From Paracoccus sanguinis (lineage in GTDB: Bacteria; Pseudomonadota; Alphaproteobacteria; Rhodobacterales; Rhodobacteraceae), in NCBI RefSeq assembly GCF_900106665.1, contig NZ_FNNA01000009.1, positions 1-64,000 of the forward strand: 64,000 nt of DNA. The letters run 5' to 3'. The notes beneath the pieces are model-generated. The model did not search any database, was not told the origin of the DNA, and was given only the letters and a program-made list of their open reading frames with translations. Positions within the stretch are counted from its first letter, which is position 1, and each line of letters begins with the position of its first letter. This document shows positions 48,442 to 56,414 of the stretch, piece after piece. Made by a program: the position numbers and the translations under genes.

Positions 48442-49824
48442 ATGCTAGTTGAACTACAGGTGAAAAACTTCAAGGCGTGGCAGGATACGGGTCCGATCCG
48501 ACTCGCGCCTCTCACCGTCGTGTTCGGCGGCAACAGCTCCGGCAAATCGAGCCTCGGCCATCTCCTTCTCGCCTTGAAGCAAACGGTGCAGATTTCCGAC
48601 CGAAAACGCGCGCTTCATCTCGGTGACGAGAACTCCTTGATCGATCTAGGGACTTTTACAGACTGCCTGCATGGTCACGATCTGGAGTCGTCGCTTGAGT
48701 TCACCTTGAAGTGGCGGCTTCCTCGTCGATTGGACATCGATAACTCCCTGTCCTCTTCAGAAGGATACTCAGGTGACCAGCTGTCCCTCCATTCGACTCT
48801 GCGGGCAGACAAGGCGGGGCAGCCAATCACGGATGAGATCCAATACTCACTCTTCGATGGGGAAGAAAAGATCCTCGAGATCAAGCATGGTCGCAAAGGC
48901 AGCGGTGGGTATCTTGATGCCACGCCGCTGCGGCTTATCCATGCTCAAGGTCGAAAATGGCCAGCAGAGCCACCTGAGAAATTCTATCGTTTCGCAGATC
49001 GAACGCTTCTCCGATATCAGAATGCTGATTTCCTGACTGAGTTTGCGCTAGAGACCGAACGCCTCTTGGATGATTTATATTATCTCGGCCCTTTGAGAAG
49101 CCCACCTCGGCGAGTGTATCAGTGGTCAGGCGATAGTCCCCCCGATGTGGGCCAGGAGGGTGAAAGTGCTATTGCGGCGCTCCTTTCGGCTTCGGCTGAG
49201 GGCCGCAGGCTCAATCGCGGCCGCGGGCGCAGCAAGCAGCGTTTCGACGAGTTCATTGCATCTTGGCTGGTTGACCTCGGCATCATCGCCAAGTTTCGCG
49301 TGAAGGCCGTCGCTGAAGGCCGCAAAGAGTATGAGGTTCTGGTGAAGGCGCAGGCAAAGTCGCCCGAAGTCAAGCTCACTGATGTAGGCTTCGGTGTTTC
49401 GCAGGTCCTTCCAGCGTTGGTGCAAGCCTTCTATTGTCCAGTGGGTTCCACCGTGTGGATGGAGCAGCCGGAAATACATCTTCATCCCAAAGCACAATCC
49501 GTATTGGCTGATGCGTTTATCAGTGCAATTCAATCTTACGAGGATGGTAAGCCACGCGAGACACAACTCATCATCGAAACGCATTCGGAGCATCTTCTCA
49601 ACCGTTTGCAAAGACGGGTTGCTGAGGGAGTGATTAAGAATGATGATATAGCGGTCTATTTTGTCAATGGCAGAAAAGGGATGGCTCAACTCGAGGAGCT
49701 TGAGCTCGATGAGAACGGAGAAATCATGAACTGGCCAGAAAACTTTTTCGGAGATGAAATGGAGGACATAACTGCGCGGACACTAGCGGCAATTAGGAGA
49801 CGATCTGCCGGAAAATTGAGATAG
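48442..49824 (+). CDS. AAA/ABC-type ATPase with DUF3696-like end
   Basis: The 460-residue protein is an SMC/OLD-related ATPase. The N-terminus ELQVKNFKAWQDTGPI leads to Walker A GGNSSGKSS (residues 29-37). An insert of about 250 residues follows, then the signature-like FGVSQVLPALVQAF, Walker B TVWMEQPEIHLHP (about 345-358) and the H-loop region LIIETHSEHLLNRLQRR. The C-terminus resembles DUF3696. There is no TOPRIM domain, so nuclease activity would have to come from a partner. It is the first of three tightly spaced genes of lower GC content. In comparable systems the ATPase senses infection and controls a nuclease; that role is inferred. Confidence 0.85.
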   Translation: MLVELQVKNFKAWQDTGPIRLAPLTVVFGGNSSGKSSLGHLLLALKQTVQISDRKRALHLGDENSLIDLGTFTDCLHGHDLESSLEFTLKWRLPRRLDIDNSLSSSEGYSGDQLSLHSTLRADKAGQPITDEIQYSLFDGEEKILEIKHGRKGSGGYLDATPLRLIHAQGRKWPAEPPEKFYRFADRTLLRYQNADFLTEFALETERLLDDLYYLGPLRSPPRRVYQWSGDSPPDVGQEGESAIAALLSASAEGRRLNRGRGRSKQRFDEFIASWLVDLGIIAKFRVKAVAEGRKEYEVLVKAQAKSPEVKLTDVGFGVSQVLPALVQAFYCPVGSTVWMEQPEIHLHPKAQSVLADAFISAIQSYEDGKPRETQLIIETHSEHLLNRLQRRVAEGVIKNDDIAVYFVNGRKGMAQLEELELDENGEIMNWPENFFGDEMEDITARTLAAIRRRSAGKLR

Positions 49825-49832
49825 GTAGAATA

Positions 49833-50366
49833 ATGGTTCGTGCAATTGTCGATACCAATGTCCTCTTGGTCGCTAACGGAAGCCACGGAGATGTCTCGGA
49901 CGCTTGCATTGAAAAATGCATTGAGCGCCTCGTATTCCAGAAGGAACAGGGCATAACCGTGATTGACGACTGCTTTCATATACTTCGTGAATATCAGAAC
50001 AAGACGCATCCGAACCAACCGAAAGGGGTGGGTGATGTGTTCCTGAAATGGCTGCTTCAAAACCAACGGAACCCCGCTCATGTCGAACAAGTAACAATTA
50101 CTGAGGTTGAAGAAAACAGATTTTCAGAGTTTCCGGACGCAGAGCTCGAAGATCTCTTTGACCCTCCCGACCGAAAGTTTGCAGCCGTTTCCAACGCGCA
50201 TCCACAGAAACCACCTATTTTGCAGGCCGCAGACTGCAAATGGCTGGATTGGTGGGAAACGCTCGGAAATCACGGTATCGCGGTCGATTTCTTGTGCCCG
50301 GATGATGCTTGTCAGTTTTATGTTTCCAAGTTTCCAGATAACGGCCAACCAAAATTGCCTAAATGA
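49833..50366 (+). CDS. PIN-like nuclease
   Basis: The 177-residue protein begins AIVDTNVLLVANG, the first acidic motif of PIN-domain ribonucleases (Asp7). DDCFHILREYQ near residue 48 has the conserved Glu, DRKFAAVSNAH the next acidic motif region, and LQAADCKWLDWW the fourth acidic motif. The order and spacing fit a PIN fold with a short insertion. It starts 8 bp after the ATPase gene and overlaps the RNA ligase gene by 4 bp. PIN domains mostly cut RNA, often tRNA or mRNA, so it is the likely effector of the cassette. It is not accompanied by a VapB-type antitoxin. Confidence 0.75.
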   Translation: MVRAIVDTNVLLVANGSHGDVSDACIEKCIERLVFQKEQGITVIDDCFHILREYQNKTHPNQPKGVGDVFLKWLLQNQRNPAHVEQVTITEVEENRFSEFPDAELEDLFDPPDRKFAAVSNAHPQKPPILQAADCKWLDWWETLGNHGIAVDFLCPDDACQFYVSKFPDNGQPKLPK

Positions 50367-51040
50367 GCAACTTCTTTCGCTTTCCACATACACCCCACTT
50401 AGCTTGGCTTGGTTCGGGAGGTCCTCGAGGGGACAAGGTTCTTTCACAATATGAAATGCGGGAGTTTCTGGCGAACGAAGTAATTGTCGAGGAGAAGATC
50501 GATGGGGCAAACCTTGGGATTTCGTATGCACAGGACAACGAGATTTTACTGCAGAATCGGGGTTCCTATCTTTCCCCACCCTATCGAGGACAGTTTACCC
50601 GACTTACGTCGTGGCTTGGTGAGCACGCGGAAGGCTTAGGCAGCGTTCTCTCCCCGGAGACAATATTGTTCGGTGAATGGTGCGCGGCGAAGCACTCGCT
50701 GCTTTATGATCACTTGCCGGACTGGTTTGTGTTATTCGACGTCTATTGCCGCGGTAAAGAAAGATTCTTAAGCACAGTGCAAAGGAATGCGATGGCACGG
50801 GCCGCTGGTATCAGCACAGTGCCCGAAATTGCTAGAGGGCGGTTCACGTTGGGTCAGTTAACTAACCTATTACTCAATGCGCAGAGTGAGTTCAGAAATG
50901 GCACAATAGAAGGGCTAGTCATCAGAAGTGAAAGCGATGAGCTAAGTGTTGCTCGCGCCAAGCTCGTCAGGCCTGACTTTTCACAAGCTATTCAGGAACA
51001 TTGGAGCTCTCGCCCTCTATCATGGAACCGCTTGGCATAG
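50363..51040 (+). CDS. RNA ligase family protein
   Basis: The 225-residue protein shows the nucleotidyltransferase motifs of ATP-dependent RNA ligases. Motif I is VEEKIDGANLGI with Lys45 as the adenylylated residue, motif III ILFGEWCAAKHS, IIIa-like WFVLFDVY, motif IV TIEGLVIRS and motif V ARAKLVRPDF. There is no extra C-terminal domain, so it is a minimal ligase of the PF09414 type. It overlaps the PIN gene by 4 bp, so nuclease and ligase are made together. One gene for cutting RNA and one for sealing it under an ATPase suggests regulated damage and repair. Confidence 0.85.
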   Translation: MSNFFRFPHTPHLAWLGSGGPRGDKVLSQYEMREFLANEVIVEEKIDGANLGISYAQDNEILLQNRGSYLSPPYRGQFTRLTSWLGEHAEGLGSVLSPETILFGEWCAAKHSLLYDHLPDWFVLFDVYCRGKERFLSTVQRNAMARAAGISTVPEIARGRFTLGQLTNLLLNAQSEFRNGTIEGLVIRSESDELSVARAKLVRPDFSQAIQEHWSSRPLSWNRLA

Positions 51041-51279
51041 CCATCGGCGGTGTCGTATCCGGCCAAGAAATGAAGATAGCTGCACGAACTCTGCCAGCGC
51101 ACCCCGAAAGAAGAGAGAATCTACCGGGGACAAGCATTTCACGCACACGTTCATGAATGTCCGCGTTTCCGTTTTCGCAGAGACTGCATGTCGCGGTGCC
51201 GTCAGACAGCTTTCCGCCCATCGCGTGATGATCGGTGCATGCGACCGTGGTGATGGTCTATTACACTTGATGAGCATCG

Positions 51280-51299
51280 CTTGTCAACGTCTGGTCAAC
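51280..51299 (+). repeat. Candidate integrase arm site, right end
   Basis: CTTGTCAACGTCTGGTCAAC matches the left site at 188-207 except at two bases and has the same orientation. It lies 139 bp inside the right att core. In the excised circle the two would flank the core on both sides. The surrounding 51041-51438 holds no gene I can support. Confidence 0.6.
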
Positions 51300-51438
51300 C
51301 CGCGAATGCCTTCCTGTGCGCACGTCGATCCGCCGAAATCCGGCGAGAAACGTCGAGAGTTCGCAAAAGAATCCGCCATTCCAAAGGCCTGTCCACTAAG
51401 TCTCTGAAAACAAAAGAGTCAAAAAAATCAATAGGTTC

Positions 51439-51485
51439 GGCTCATAACCTGAAGGTCATAGGTTCAAATCCTATCCCCGCAACCA
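51439..51485 (+). repeat. attR of element 1 / left att of element 2 (tRNA-fMet 3' end)
   Basis: This is a 47-bp copy of the tRNA-fMet 3' half, with T and A replacing a C-G pair of the T stem. The 5' half of a tRNA is absent; the sequence before it is AT-rich and unrelated. It is therefore an att site and not a second tRNA gene. Confidence 0.85.
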
Positions 51486-51512
51486 GTTTTGTACGCGTTA
51501 TCAAACGCTTAC

Positions 51513-51536
51513 ACGCCGCCCTCCGGGGCGGCGTTT
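51513..51536 (+). terminator. Terminator-like hairpin after the att core
   Basis: A 9-bp stem ACGCCGCCC / GGGCGGCGT with a TCCG loop is followed by TTT and, after GCG, another TTT. It stands at the same relative place as the terminator after tRNA-fMet on the left, so element 2 also brings a terminator for the tRNA it reconstitutes. Confidence 0.6.
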
Positions 51537-51551
51537 GCGTTTCCGCCACCC

Positions 51552-51571
51552 GTGGAAGCACTGTGGAAGCA
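51552..51571 (+). repeat. Candidate arm site of element 2
   Basis: GTGGAAGCACTGTGGAAGCA is a 9-bp direct repeat with a 2-bp spacer, 66 bp right of the att core. Element 1 has its different repeat 65 bp right of its core. The same geometry with another sequence suggests an integrase of other specificity. Confidence 0.5.
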
Positions 51572-51588
51572 AGAGGGGCCGAAGTCCT

Positions 51589-52881
51589 TCATACCGCTTC
51601 GTAAACCGGTGCCTGCGATGATCGTTGCTTCCAGTGCCGCTCGATCGGGATCATCGCATCGATGCCGACCGGGATCCCGCTGCCAAAGGCGAGCTCTCGA
51701 ACATCGATCGCGACAACATCCAATACCGGCCGCTCTTCGGTCATGAGCACGAACTCGGTGATCCTTCCTGGCGGGCAGTCCCTTGAGGCCGGGTAAACGA
51801 GCGCGAGTCGCTTGCAGCGGTAGCGACTGGCGTAGGCGTTCATCTGATATGCGTCGCCGCTCGAGACGCCCGAGTTCGGTTCGGCGAGATCGAGGTGCTT
51901 CCATTTTGCATCGAAGATGGCGACGCACTCGTCTCCGCTCTGAGCGGTGATGTCGGGGCGCAGCTGGAAGCCCGCCGTCGCGAGGTTCTTCACAGGGCTC
52001 TGAAGTCCGACAGTAAGGCGTGCACCGGCCTGCACCTGGCAAGCATGCCGGATGCGCAGTCCGAGTACCGTCTCGAAGAGCTTCTCCATGTTGAACAGCA
52101 GAGCGGAACCAGCTGCGTCGCCGATGCGAACATCCGGATAGAGGCCTGTCAGCAGCCAGCGGGCCCGCGCAAACACCGGCTCCCAGTGTCGGACGGTGCG
52201 ATCGAACCGCAAGGCACCGACGTCGCGAGCCCTGACCCTGCGATCGGTCACCTCGTCAAAGCGATGGAGGAACGCAGCCACCATCGCGCGGGTCCTCGGG
52301 CTCAGCGCGAATCCGAGGAGGATTCGCAGGACGCCCTTCAGTGTCTGATTGTAGGCGTTGTCGATGCTGCGCTCGTCGAAACGACAGAGCAGATGAGAAC
52401 GATCGAAGGCGTTCGCGCGCAGGTGCTCGGTCAGCTCGAGCCGTCCGCGGATGGCATTGAGGTTCTCCGTCCTCTCCGAGTACCGGGCAATGGCCCCGCC
52501 TCGGAGCGCAGATTTCACCTGGCTGCAGAAATCTTCGATGAAGACGTCCAGGAGGTGGCTGTGCTGTTGCCCAAGGCCTGCATCGCCGACGCGCTTTGAT
52601 CCAAGCTCACCTGCGCGCGCAAGCATGGCCACCAAAAGGCCCCGCATGTCTTCGCTGCTATCGCTGCCATGGTCGATCTTTGGAAGTATCTCGATTGCCA
52701 GCTGCTCGGTTTGCAGGACTCCGCAGAACGGCCCGAACTGCAATGACCGAAGGCCCCATGCGAGGACCCCAGGTGGCAGACGTCCGGCGAGTTTCGCGAT
52801 GCCTTCTGCCTCGAGCTCGCTGATCTCGCCGGCCGGACCGATGCTGACACTCTCCCTCTCTCGGAAGGTCAGGCACCTCAT
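51589..52881 (-). CDS. mcrC: McrC-like subunit of a McrBC restriction system
   Basis: The 430-residue protein matches McrC: an N-terminal beta-rich domain (GVLAWGLRSLQFGPFCGVLQ), then YSERTENLNAIRGRLELTEHL and CRFDERSIDNAYNQTLK. A C-terminal PD-(D/E)XK nuclease has LRPDITAQSGDECVAIFDAKW, where Asp, Asp and Lys form the site. McrC cuts DNA when McrB recognises modified cytosines. It overlaps mcrB by 4 bp. The system would attack phages with modified DNA, including those with 5-methylcytosine. Confidence 0.9.
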   Translation of the reverse strand: MRCLTFRERESVSIGPAGEISELEAEGIAKLAGRLPPGVLAWGLRSLQFGPFCGVLQTEQLAIEILPKIDHGSDSSEDMRGLLVAMLARAGELGSKRVGDAGLGQQHSHLLDVFIEDFCSQVKSALRGGAIARYSERTENLNAIRGRLELTEHLRANAFDRSHLLCRFDERSIDNAYNQTLKGVLRILLGFALSPRTRAMVAAFLHRFDEVTDRRVRARDVGALRFDRTVRHWEPVFARARWLLTGLYPDVRIGDAAGSALLFNMEKLFETVLGLRIRHACQVQAGARLTVGLQSPVKNLATAGFQLRPDITAQSGDECVAIFDAKWKHLDLAEPNSGVSSGDAYQMNAYASRYRCKRLALVYPASRDCPPGRITEFVLMTEERPVLDVVAIDVRELAFGSGIPVGIDAMIPIERHWKQRSSQAPVYEAV

Positions 52882-55133
52882 TCCGGTGGCTCGTAGATCT
52901 TGCGGATTGCGTCCGGGGTGATGTCGTCTTCCCGAATGATCTCGAACGCCTCACCGTCCCCGATTTCGGCCGGGTCCGCCTTGGGAAAGAGCACAGCGGC
53001 ATTCTGTGCCCGCGCCCGGACCAATTGCAGCTCCTCCTCTACGGCCTGGTCGGCGAGGACGTAACGGATCTGACGCCAGTCGTCGTAGAACGCCTCTTGC
53101 AGAAACGGCAGTATCTCCCTCGCAAATACACGGCGCAGCTCGTCGAAGGACTTCACGTGGTAGAAGTAGCTGTGGCCAAGGGTCTGGTCGCGATGCAGCA
53201 GGCGGGACAGGCGGGCATTCATAACCTGGAGGAGCTGACGCAGGTCGATCGCGTCGCCCTCGCTGTCATTGATCGATCCAAGCAGTTCCGGCTTCGGCGT
53301 GAGTTCCTCGAACCGGAACCGGCGCCGTAAGGCGGTGTCGAGCAGAGCGATAGAGCGGTCCGCGGTGTTCATTGTGCCGATTACGTCGACGTTCGCGGGC
53401 ACACCAAAACGCTCACCGGAGTAAGGGAGCGTCACTTCCAAGCCCTTGCAGCTCGCCAAGCGGTTTCCCGAGGCATCGATGCGGATGCGCTTGTCAACTT
53501 CGACCAGCGTGATCAGCTCGCCGAAGACCTTGGCGACGTTCCCGCGATTGATCTCGTCGATGAAGAGGGCGAACCGCTTGTCCGGCGAGCGCCGGGCCCG
53601 ATCGCAAAGCCGCTTCAACACTCCTGACCGCACCTCGTAGGTGACGGCCCCGTTCTCCGTGACCGGGCGAATGCCCTCGACGAAGTCCTCGTACGCGTAG
53701 CTCTGATGAAACGTCACAAACTCGAAGCGATCACCGGCCTCATCCTGGTAGCGCGGCAGATAGTCTTTCTTCAGGCGGTACGTTTTGCCGGTACCCGGAG
53801 GGCCGTAGAGAATGAGGTTCAGGGGCGGTGCGAGTTTCTTTGAAAACGGATCTTCAGATCCAGCGTCGCCCCCCGGCGTAGGAGGGTCCGATACGGGTGG
53901 TGACAGCGCCTTCCATAGGCGCTCCAAGGTCCGGGCAGCCTTTGCCTTGATCTCGATTCCGGAAGACTGCGGGTTCCATTCCTGGCCGGGCTCGCGGTTT
54001 TGCAGCTGTTCCAGAGGGACGATTTCGTCCGTTGTTGCATCGCGGACGGAGTCGAATGCCACGTCAACGAAACGCGTCGTCTCGCCGGCATCGGCGCGGG
54101 CCTGTTCCCAGTGCTCGGCTTCGTAGGGCGCGCGCGTGACCTTTCCAACTGCAACGACGCCTTTCGGAGGGCTGCCGGTGCGGATCAAAAAGACGCGGTC
54201 ACCCTCACGCGGCTTGCTCGAGCTGCAGCGCCATCGGTTGTCGGCCTTCTCCCCGCTGATCGTCGTGGCGCGGTCGGCCGCGAGTGTGTCCCAGGTCCAT
54301 TTGGAGGGGTTCCAACTGAGCAGCCAGTTCTTCGTCTGGTTCTTCCACTGGGCCTCGAACTCTTCCTCGTAGAAATCGATGTCCTCGCCATGCTCTCCTT
54401 CAAGTCGGCGGCGCAGCTCGAGCAAGGCGCGGTCGATCTCGACAGTGCTCCACTTCTTGATCTCCTTCTCCGGCGTGTCTCCGAAGCCGGCGAGGATCAG
54501 GCGCTTGTCGCCTGCAGAACTGATCCGCTCAAAAGTGTCGGGAAACAGTAGGTGTGGAAAGATATGAGTTACCTGTCGCCTATCGGCCTCGGGAAGGCTA
54601 CTTAACCAACTTGAGAAAGCCCAGGGGTCTTTCAGGATCGCGCCGCGGTCGCCGGCCTCCCGGCGTTTCAGGGCTCTCATGGCTTGGATCAAAAACGCGA
54701 GCTCGCGCCAATGGTGCGTGAGGAATGCCGTACCGGTGGAGCCCACCCCCCCTAGGACGGCGTCTTCCAGAAGATGATGACCATCTTCGAGTACGTCGCC
54801 GGACCATTCCCAAGCCTCGCGTATGGTTTCGCGTTTTTTGGCGGCACCGATGTTTGAAGGAAACAGTCGCAAGACCCATAAACATTCTGCCATCAATTGC
54901 TTGCAGTGCGGGGAGCCTGGTTCGAGCTGTTCCTTCAGCGTGGACAGAAAATTACCTTCACCTGCGTAGAGATTTTTGACAAATCGTTGATCAAGCTCAT
55001 CTAGAAGCTCGATCGTCCACAGGGTTCGATCCTCGACGAAGACCGAGCCGTCTGCCTGTAGACAGCGCCTTGCCCATAAGTCAGCAGCCCGATAGATCGG
55101 CTCAGCGTTGTAGCTTGGGATAAACTTCGACAC
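52878..55133 (-). CDS. mcrB: McrB-like GTPase with EVE-like reader segment
   Basis: The 751-residue protein starts at a GTG at 55133 (reading SKFIPSYNAEPIYRAADLW), preceded by GGAGG; longer frames upstream overlap the divergent HTH gene and are shadows. The N-terminal 300 residues are a helical domain found in this McrB subtype. At about 308-350, GDRVFLIRTGSPPKGVVAVGKV resembles an EVE domain, which binds modified bases. The AAA+ motor follows: Walker A GPPGTGKTY near 441, IDEINRGNVAKVFGE near 525 (the McrB signature), and MNTADRSIALLDTALRRRF. It forms the motor of the McrBC complex with McrC. Confidence 0.88.
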   Translation of the reverse strand: MSKFIPSYNAEPIYRAADLWARRCLQADGSVFVEDRTLWTIELLDELDQRFVKNLYAGEGNFLSTLKEQLEPGSPHCKQLMAECLWVLRLFPSNIGAAKKRETIREAWEWSGDVLEDGHHLLEDAVLGGVGSTGTAFLTHHWRELAFLIQAMRALKRREAGDRGAILKDPWAFSSWLSSLPEADRRQVTHIFPHLLFPDTFERISSAGDKRLILAGFGDTPEKEIKKWSTVEIDRALLELRRRLEGEHGEDIDFYEEEFEAQWKNQTKNWLLSWNPSKWTWDTLAADRATTISGEKADNRWRCSSSKPREGDRVFLIRTGSPPKGVVAVGKVTRAPYEAEHWEQARADAGETTRFVDVAFDSVRDATTDEIVPLEQLQNREPGQEWNPQSSGIEIKAKAARTLERLWKALSPPVSDPPTPGGDAGSEDPFSKKLAPPLNLILYGPPGTGKTYRLKKDYLPRYQDEAGDRFEFVTFHQSYAYEDFVEGIRPVTENGAVTYEVRSGVLKRLCDRARRSPDKRFALFIDEINRGNVAKVFGELITLVEVDKRIRIDASGNRLASCKGLEVTLPYSGERFGVPANVDVIGTMNTADRSIALLDTALRRRFRFEELTPKPELLGSINDSEGDAIDLRQLLQVMNARLSRLLHRDQTLGHSYFYHVKSFDELRRVFAREILPFLQEAFYDDWRQIRYVLADQAVEEELQLVRARAQNAAVLFPKADPAEIGDGEAFEIIREDDITPDAIRKIYEPPE

Positions 55134-55243
55134 GTGCTGCGCCTCCACGTCGGCGGTCTCTGTTGAAACCCTTGTTGATAATGCGTAACACTCCGCATAT
55201 CCGCGAACAAGCGGATCGACGGGAGAGAGGACTGTGTACTGCG
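55134..55243. promoter_or_regulatory. Divergent promoter region mcrB / HTH gene with palindromes
   Basis: Two inverted repeats lie side by side: ATGCG-N8-CGCAT (55181-55198) and ATCCGC-GAACAA-GCGGAT (55199-55216). They are likely operators of the adjacent HTH protein. The motif ATCCGCGG with its inverse occurs again before the gene at 56415. Confidence 0.55.
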
Positions 55244-55570
55244 ATGCCGACTGACGGTGTGACCTTCGGGCAGGCGATTTCGAAGGCCCGCAAGGCACTC
55301 GGTCTCAGCCAGAAGGAACTCGCAGCGCGCGTGATGAAGGAAGAGGGCGGCGGGTCGATATCCCCGCAGTACCTCAACGACATCGAGCACGATCGACGCA
55401 GCCCGACCTCCGACCACCTGATCCGGCAGTTTGCCACGGTGCTTGAGGTGGATGAGGGGTATCTGTTTGTCCTCGCCGGCAAGATCCCTGACGAACTGCG
55501 CAGGGCGGCGCAGACCGAAGAGAAGATTGTCGCGGCCTTCGCCAATTTCAGGAAGACGTTGAACGAATAG
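55244..55570 (+). CDS. XRE-family HTH regulator
   Basis: The 108-residue protein has a Cro/CI-type helix-turn-helix (FGQAISKARKALGLSQKELA, then ISPQYLNDIEHDRRSPTSDHL). I start at 55244. The remainder is a short helical dimerisation tail. It is followed 11 bp later by an ImmA/IrrE protease gene. In ICEBs1-type pairs the protease cleaves the HTH repressor after DNA damage and so relieves repression. Here the targets would be mcrBC and the two unknown genes downstream. Confidence 0.85.
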   Translation: MPTDGVTFGQAISKARKALGLSQKELAARVMKEEGGGSISPQYLNDIEHDRRSPTSDHLIRQFATVLEVDEGYLFVLAGKIPDELRRAAQTEEKIVAAFANFRKTLNE

Positions 55571-55581
55571 GGGGCTTCTGC

Positions 55582-56304
55582 ATGGTGAAGATGATCCGTG
55601 ACAACACGGGCCGCTTTGCCGAGCGCCCCTTCTACCAGGCGCGTGACCTCGACGATGAGTGCGAACGTCTGATCTGCGACCTTCTGATAAAGCGCAAAAG
55701 AAAGGTCATGTATCCGGTTTCGACCGACGATCTGACCGTGCTGATCGAAATGCATGACGCAGAGCTTGACAGCTACGCTGACCTCTCGGTCCACGGCGCC
55801 GATGTCGAAGGGGTCACTGAGTTCTTCCCCGACCGCGGGCCCAAGGTCTCCATCTCGGAACGAATCGCGGCTGACGAACGGCGCGAGAATCGCTTCCGCA
55901 CCACGCTCGCCCATGAGTTCGGGCATGTGAAGTTCCACGGGCCGCTCTGGGCGCAGAAGTTCGCCACCGGCGACCTGCTCGAGCATGGCCTGAACGCCAA
56001 CAAGGCGATCTCCACGCGCGAGAACATCCTGAACGCTCCGCAGTCTGACTGGATGGAATGGCAGGCCGGCTACATCAGCGGCGCTCTGCTGATGCCAGCC
56101 ACGCCGGTCCGTCGCCTGGTCTCCGATTTCTGCGGTCCGCGCGAGCTGCATGGCGACGTCCATGTTTCAAGCTCCCATGCAGCGCGGCTGATCCAGCTGG
56201 TCACGGAGCAGTTCGAGGTTTCCGAGGAGGCAGCGCGTATCCGGCTGCTGAAGCTGAACCTGATCACGACGACCTTCGGGCAAAAGTCGCTGTTCGACTC
56301 CTAA
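55582..56304 (+). CDS. ImmA/IrrE-type metallopeptidase
   Basis: The 240-residue protein has the zinc motif HEFGH (TLAHEFGHVKFH) at about residue 112 and a later glutamate region (DWMEWQAGYISGALLMP) typical of COG2856. The last 60 residues contain a helical segment (HAARLIQLVTEQFEVSEEAARIRL) that is HTH-like. The likely substrate is the XRE repressor encoded just upstream. Site residues are intact. It ends the two-gene regulatory operon. Confidence 0.88.
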   Translation: MVKMIRDNTGRFAERPFYQARDLDDECERLICDLLIKRKRKVMYPVSTDDLTVLIEMHDAELDSYADLSVHGADVEGVTEFFPDRGPKVSISERIAADERRENRFRTTLAHEFGHVKFHGPLWAQKFATGDLLEHGLNANKAISTRENILNAPQSDWMEWQAGYISGALLMPATPVRRLVSDFCGPRELHGDVHVSSSHAARLIQLVTEQFEVSEEAARIRLLKLNLITTTFGQKSLFDS

Positions 56305-56336
56305 TCGCGAATCCGCGGAGGCGCGTATTTTTTCGA

Positions 56337-56365
56337 TTGACTGCGCGCTGGTACCGCGGATACGC
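56337..56365 (+). promoter_or_regulatory. Putative promoter with flanking inverted repeats
   Basis: TTGACT (56337-56342) and ATACGC (56360-56365) are spaced 17 bp. ATCCGCGG at 56311-56318 and its inverse CCGCGGAT at 56354-56361 bracket the region, and match the palindrome in front of the HTH gene. The HTH protein may control both promoters. Confidence 0.45.
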
Positions 56366-56414
56366 TGATTAGCAGATCGGCCGATCTATCGAATCGCCAA
56401 CAAGGAGAATTACA

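Noticed and set aside
51439..51485. A second tRNA-Met gene
   Set aside because: Only the 3' half is present; the upstream bases cannot form the acceptor 5' strand or D arm, so it is an att site.
55134..55298. A 55-residue longer N-terminus of McrB
   Set aside because: It overlaps the divergent HTH gene and promoter; the GTG at 55133 has a GGAGG site and gives the expected family N-terminus.
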